DNA from: Rudanella sp.
Lineage (GTDB): Bacteria > Bacteroidota > Bacteroidia > Cytophagales > Spirosomataceae
Direction of reading: 5' to 3'
NCBI GenBank assembly: GCA_026785985.1
Contig: JAJAYX010000450.1
Location: 1 to 9,406 of the forward strand
DNA length: 9,406 nucleotides
The notes below the pieces were generated by a model, which was not told the origin of the DNA, ran no database searches, and saw only the letters and a program-made list of their open reading frames with translations. The position numbers and the translations under genes were made by a program. Of the stretch, positions 6,151 through 9,406 are shown piece after piece; within the stretch, counting starts at the first letter, position 1, and every line of letters begins with the position of its first letter.

Positions 6151-6233
6151 GATTTTTCGACAGGATTACAGGATAAAAAGGAATAGAGCCGAAAGAAAAA
6201 TCCTGTTTTATCCTGTAATCCTGTCGAAAAATC
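6151..6233. repeat. 28-bp perfect inverted repeat overlapping a stop codon
   Basis: Arm 6151-6178 (begins GATTTTTCGACAGG, ends GGATAAAA) is the exact reverse complement of 6206-6233, with a 27-bp loop. The arms contain repeated ATCCTGT units, and a further partial copy, GAAAAATCCTG, lies at the end of the loop. The right arm overlaps the TGA (6232-6234) of the DUF6519 gene, so the mRNA of that gene would fold a long stem right at its end. No T-run follows either arm, so it is more like a REP-type palindrome or an mRNA 3'-end stabiliser than an intrinsic terminator. Confidence 0.85.
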
Positions 6234-9057
6234 AGACCGGCGTATTCGTCCCGGCAATGTTATCGGTGCCGTTTCGGGCGCGAACGGTGGTTTGGTTGCT
6301 GGGCGCCACATTCCACATCACCACCCACTGCGCCGAACCGGGTTTATTGTTGAGCGGGTTCACGTGAATACCGACCAGGAAACTCAGTTTCTGATTGCCA
6401 CCAGCATGAGCCACGTAGTTTTTGGTAATCATCAGCCGGTCGCCGAGTTGACCCCACACCCGGATTCCGTCGATGGGAAACTCCTCGGTTTCGGGCAGGC
6501 GGGTCAGGCGGATGTTGTTGTTTTCGATGAGCAGACTTTTGCAGTGCCCCACAAAAATGCCGTGCCGATCCTGCCTGATAGCCGTGGCAATCAACACCAC
6601 ATCAATCGTGTTTCCGGCAATAGTCACGGTGTCGGCCTGATCGAAATCTTCCTTATTGGCCCGCTCACGACTTAACCCCACGTGAACACCCTGCAACGAC
6701 CCGGAAATGCTGTTGTTCAGAATCCGAATATCTTTGGCCACCCGGCCCCCAACCGTAATTCCCTGCGCGGCCACCGCCTGACTATTATCGACCACCGCTG
6801 CCACCAATCGCTCGAAAGCCGGTGCCGTTTTTCGGAAAGCTTCGTCCACCAAAAGCCGATCTGTCAACTTCTTCATGTGATTCAACACCGCCTTTGCGGT
6901 CGTTCCTCGTGGGGGTGGGTTGGCCTCGATCAGTTTTTGCCAGCTATTCTTAAGACCGCTGGGAGTTGCAAACGCAATGCGCTGATTTTCAAAGGCTATT
7001 ACCGCATTGGTATTTCCCCGCTTTGGCGCATCGACACTCTCAACCGCCTTGCTGAACAGCAACTTTCGCAATGCGGCCCGTTCGCGCAGGTTGAGAATGA
7101 ATCGCTTTCGGCCCGGCCCGTCAACTCCGCCGTGAACGCGCAGCCTGTTATTTTCGACTAAGGCGTTGGCCACGTTCACGAGCAGCATGCCCTGTTGCTG
7201 ATGACCCACCTGCAAGTCGCAGTTCAGCACCCGAACCGCGCCCGGTCGTTCCACCGGATTCCTGACCGTTAGGCATGTCGCGGTTCGGTTTTGGCTGGTG
7301 CCGCATTTGAGATCAACCTGCTCCACATCCACCGACCGACAGTTCAGAAACGTCAGCGCACCGTTGAGGTCGGATTGTCCCGGCGCGTTTGGCTTGGTTG
7401 GGTGTTCGGTTTCGACATTTATATCGCGGATCAAGACCGATTTGCACCCGTCGAACACCAGGCCGGCTTCTAACCCAACGGCCACAATCAGGGTGCCGGG
7501 GCCGCTGCCATTCAGTTTGAGGTGGCCCTTTTTGGCGATACCAGCCGGTTTCGTCAACGGAAAAGTCCCTACCGGAAAGCAAATCTGGGCATCCTGTCCC
7601 TCCGCAATCTTGTCGAAAACGGTTTCCCAACCAGGCCCCGGCACGGCGGTCACAGTGCAAGTGCCCTGCCCCTGCTTGTTCTTACAAAGCAAGTCGATGG
7701 CTTCCTGAACTGTTCGGGCCTGCGACAACTGGCAGTTCGTGTTGTTGAACAGGACATCATCTGCCGTTATTTCCGTGAGGGGCGGGAACAACTTCCGGCA
7801 GTCTTTCACGGTGGCAGCACCCGCTTTCACCTCAACCAACGCCAACCGACTGAAGTGATGCTGCGTTCCGGCGGGCAACTGCGGAATAGGCGCAAGGTTC
7901 GGCACGGCAAACGGGGGCCATTCCACCTCGCCCGTAGCGGTGCGGGCGGCCACCGTCCAGTGATCCCCAGCCTGATAAGTGCCATCGGAAAACAACACCT
8001 GGATACCATCTTCCAGATCAACGCAGGTGTTGGCCGCTGGCAGTGGAATGGCGGTACTGGCCTGATCCCACCGCCGTAATTTCAGGTTGGGGTTAGTTTT
8101 CAGCGCGATAGCCGTTCCACTGAGCGTGATTTCCCGCGTGTCAGGGTCAATGCTGAGGATCTGTAACAGGTCGTTTGGGCGACTTGTCAGCGTCGAAATA
8201 TCGTCAACGACTTCAACCCATTGGCCGGTTGCAAAGCCCAAAACGGCATCGCGGCCCAAATCGGACATCGTCAGGATGGCCCCGTCGATGGCTTCGATGC
8301 GGGTTTCCACGCTGGCGTTGTCCCGCGACCATTTAAATGTGCTGGCCGCCCGTGTTCCACCCGTCTGAATCTCAATGCGATACAACTGGTTTTCTAATCG
8401 CCGGAAACCCGTTGTCGGCGGCAATGAACAGGGGTCTTTTGGGTCGGTAGTGCGTTTGGTTTGTACGTTCAGCTTGCCCGTGACGGGGGCAATAAGCTGC
8501 GTCCATTCCGGGAAAACCGTCTGACAGCCCACGGTATTCAGTCCCGCCGTGGCCGCATTCAGCAACTTCACCTGCCAAACCGTTTGTTGGCGGGTGGTGG
8601 TGTCGGCTTCGCCGAGGGCAACCTCGTGAATATGGGGGTCGTCGCGAAAGTTGATTTCCTGCTGCCAGGCATCCAGATACACCACGTAAGTCCCGTCTTT
8701 CAGGGTCGGCGGGGTGGGTGGATTGTTGAAAAAAGTGGCATCGGGCTTGGGATGGTGCGGTTGACTGAAATAGTCAGCCGCCTGCTCCAACTCGCACAAC
8801 AGGCCGTCCACATACATCCGACCGGGCGCAATGGTCAGACCGCTCCCCGTTGCCGACAAACTGATTCCGAAGCCGTTGTTCTTCTTCGGCACGCCCGTTA
8901 CGCCCACCACGTCGATGGTTTCAGTTTCGGTTCTATGTTGCTGAATAGCAAGCTGTTCGTTCCAATCGGCATCGAGTTGAACACGCCCCTGCTGCATCAG
9001 AACCCCGCTATAGTGCTTTGTCGGGGTAAAGGTTCTCCGTGAGTAATCACCTGCCAT
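6232..9057 (-). CDS. DUF6519-domain protein with right-handed parallel beta-helix
   Basis: A complete 941-residue protein without signal peptide or membrane segment. The N-terminus is the DUF6519 signature, with GDYSRRTF at 3-10 and HYSGVLMQQGRVQLDADWNEQ at 15-35; IAPGRMYVDG (76-85) and FKWSRDNASV (241-250) are also characteristic. From about 430 (DDVLFNNTNCQLSQARTVQEAIDLL) a carbohydrate/beta-helix-like half begins, with short repeats such as VLIRDINVE, ALVENNRLRV, DIRILNNSISG, VTIAGNTIDV and SLLIENNNIRL. Residues about 650-760 are helical and charged and interrupt the helix repeats. The function is not known. Proteins of this kind occur beside contractile-injection or phage-tail-like genes, where a beta-helix could act as fibre, spike or surface adhesin; that is inference. 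The ATG at 9055-9057 is favoured because it starts at the family motif and has AAAGGAG in front. It lies 33 bp after the preceding gene, so the two are co-transcribed. Base composition is richer in GC than the left half of the window. Confidence 0.8.
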   Translation of the reverse strand: MAGDYSRRTFTPTKHYSGVLMQQGRVQLDADWNEQLAIQQHRTETETIDVVGVTGVPKKNNGFGISLSATGSGLTIAPGRMYVDGLLCELEQAADYFSQPHHPKPDATFFNNPPTPPTLKDGTYVVYLDAWQQEINFRDDPHIHEVALGEADTTTRQQTVWQVKLLNAATAGLNTVGCQTVFPEWTQLIAPVTGKLNVQTKRTTDPKDPCSLPPTTGFRRLENQLYRIEIQTGGTRAASTFKWSRDNASVETRIEAIDGAILTMSDLGRDAVLGFATGQWVEVVDDISTLTSRPNDLLQILSIDPDTREITLSGTAIALKTNPNLKLRRWDQASTAIPLPAANTCVDLEDGIQVLFSDGTYQAGDHWTVAARTATGEVEWPPFAVPNLAPIPQLPAGTQHHFSRLALVEVKAGAATVKDCRKLFPPLTEITADDVLFNNTNCQLSQARTVQEAIDLLCKNKQGQGTCTVTAVPGPGWETVFDKIAEGQDAQICFPVGTFPLTKPAGIAKKGHLKLNGSGPGTLIVAVGLEAGLVFDGCKSVLIRDINVETEHPTKPNAPGQSDLNGALTFLNCRSVDVEQVDLKCGTSQNRTATCLTVRNPVERPGAVRVLNCDLQVGHQQQGMLLVNVANALVENNRLRVHGGVDGPGRKRFILNLRERAALRKLLFSKAVESVDAPKRGNTNAVIAFENQRIAFATPSGLKNSWQKLIEANPPPRGTTAKAVLNHMKKLTDRLLVDEAFRKTAPAFERLVAAVVDNSQAVAAQGITVGGRVAKDIRILNNSISGSLQGVHVGLSRERANKEDFDQADTVTIAGNTIDVVLIATAIRQDRHGIFVGHCKSLLIENNNIRLTRLPETEEFPIDGIRVWGQLGDRLMITKNYVAHAGGNQKLSFLVGIHVNPLNNKPGSAQWVVMWNVAPSNQTTVRARNGTDNIAGTNTPV

Positions 9058-9066
9058 TGTACAAGT

Positions 9067-9073
9067 CTCCTTT
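9067..9073 (-). promoter_or_regulatory. Strong Shine-Dalgarno sequence for the DUF6519 gene
   Basis: The minus strand reads AAAGGAG, nine bases before the ATG. Such a good match is unusual next to the GH106 gene and the DUF4157 remnant, which show none. It supports the ATG at 9055-9057 and suggests translation signals unlike those on the left side. Confidence 0.7.
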
Positions 9074-9090
9074 CGTTTGATGTCTGTTCG

Positions 9091-9406
9091 TTACGATTCA
9101 AAAAAGATACCGGCCTCCAGCCCAAAGCGGAGGTATTCGTCCAGTCGGATACGCAGGTTGGCCTCGCGCTGAGGCTGATAGAGGTTGTGAAACACGCCCA
9201 TTTCGGTCCCATCGTCGGCCCCCTGCCCAATTTCCGGGGCACAGCGGGTGCTCAGTTGGCCATACCCCGCATCGCCATACTCAAGCGAGGTAAAAACGGG
9301 CCGCACCCGCGCTGCATCAGCCGCCGTTTGGGGTTGACACCGATACGGAGCCGGGACACGACTCCCCGGCGGCACATACGAAAACCGCACGCAACCCTCC
9401 TGCCGA
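9091..9406 (-). CDS. C-terminal end of an unidentified gene upstream of DUF6519
   Basis: The frame is open from the window edge to TAA at 9091-9093, showing about 104 residues. A GTG at 9388-9390 is not taken as the start, because the frame continues upstream as RQEGC. The visible text is SYVPPGSRVPAPYRCQPQ, then SLEYGDAGYGQLS, then GADDGTEMGVFHNLYQPQRE and LDEYLRFGLEAGIFFES at the end. It contains Cys and many Pro and Tyr and no membrane segment. The ending resembles, from memory, the C-termini of proteins encoded just before DUF6519 genes, which can also be beta-helix-type proteins, but no family name can be given. The 33-bp gap to the next gene and the same strand indicate one operon. Confidence 0.6.
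   Translation of the reverse strand, partial: RQEGCVRFSYVPPGSRVPAPYRCQPQTAADAARVRPVFTSLEYGDAGYGQLSTRCAPEIGQGADDGTEMGVFHNLYQPQREANLRIRLDEYLRFGLEAGIFFES

Noticed and set aside
6292..9042. Long plus-strand frames opposite the DUF6519 gene (6292-6675, 6682-7161, 7522-8079, 8461-9042)
   Set aside because: They lie antisense to a well-supported gene in GC-rich DNA and show no family-like motifs; judged chance openings.

Overview
The window looks like chromosomal DNA of a Bacteroidota bacterium, probably of the Cytophagales type. The reasons are a secreted GH106-type rhamnosidase with no visible Shine-Dalgarno sequence, a TAnnTTTG-type promoter box in front of a transposase, and the style of the protein families. 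The assignment rests on gene content and signals only; no database was searched.

Layout. Positions 1-4230 (+ strand, moderate GC) hold a sugar-catabolism pair: the 3' part of an L-fucose/L-arabinose-isomerase-type gene, a 249-bp gap with two dyad structures, and a complete exported GH106 alpha-L-rhamnosidase-like gene. Positions 4261-5597 hold a dead ISAs1-family insertion sequence on the minus strand with 19-bp terminal inverted repeats and a second copy of the left end just outside. Positions 5598-6231 are a scar region. It contains a short, frameshifted N-terminal piece of a DUF4157-type protein (minus), a strong minus-strand terminator next to a tRNA T-arm-like sequence, and a 28-bp perfect inverted repeat that overlaps the stop codon of the next gene. 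Positions 6232-9406 (minus, visibly GC-richer) hold a 941-aa DUF6519/parallel beta-helix protein and the C-terminal end of another gene upstream. Families like these occur in extracellular contractile injection system (eCIS)-like loci.

How the parts relate. The left pair would release and isomerise a deoxy- or pentose sugar. The right part looks like the distal end of an eCIS-like or related surface/particle operon transcribed leftwards: unknown gene, then DUF6519 beta-helix, then DUF4157-type protein. The DUF4157 gene is broken at the point where the IS now lies, so the IS marks the eroded edge of that island.

The most unusual signal is inside the IS. Its transposase frame is broken four times, and each break is explained by an extra GC-rich block of about 16 bp. 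Removing 16 bp at each of the four places restores one continuous 385-aa ISAs1 transposase with all three DDE residues. The blocks are related to each other: two are identical over 17 bp in opposite orientation, a third matches at 14 of 17 positions, and the fourth shares the GGCCGC core between CGG ends. This looks like a family of very small repeated insertions.
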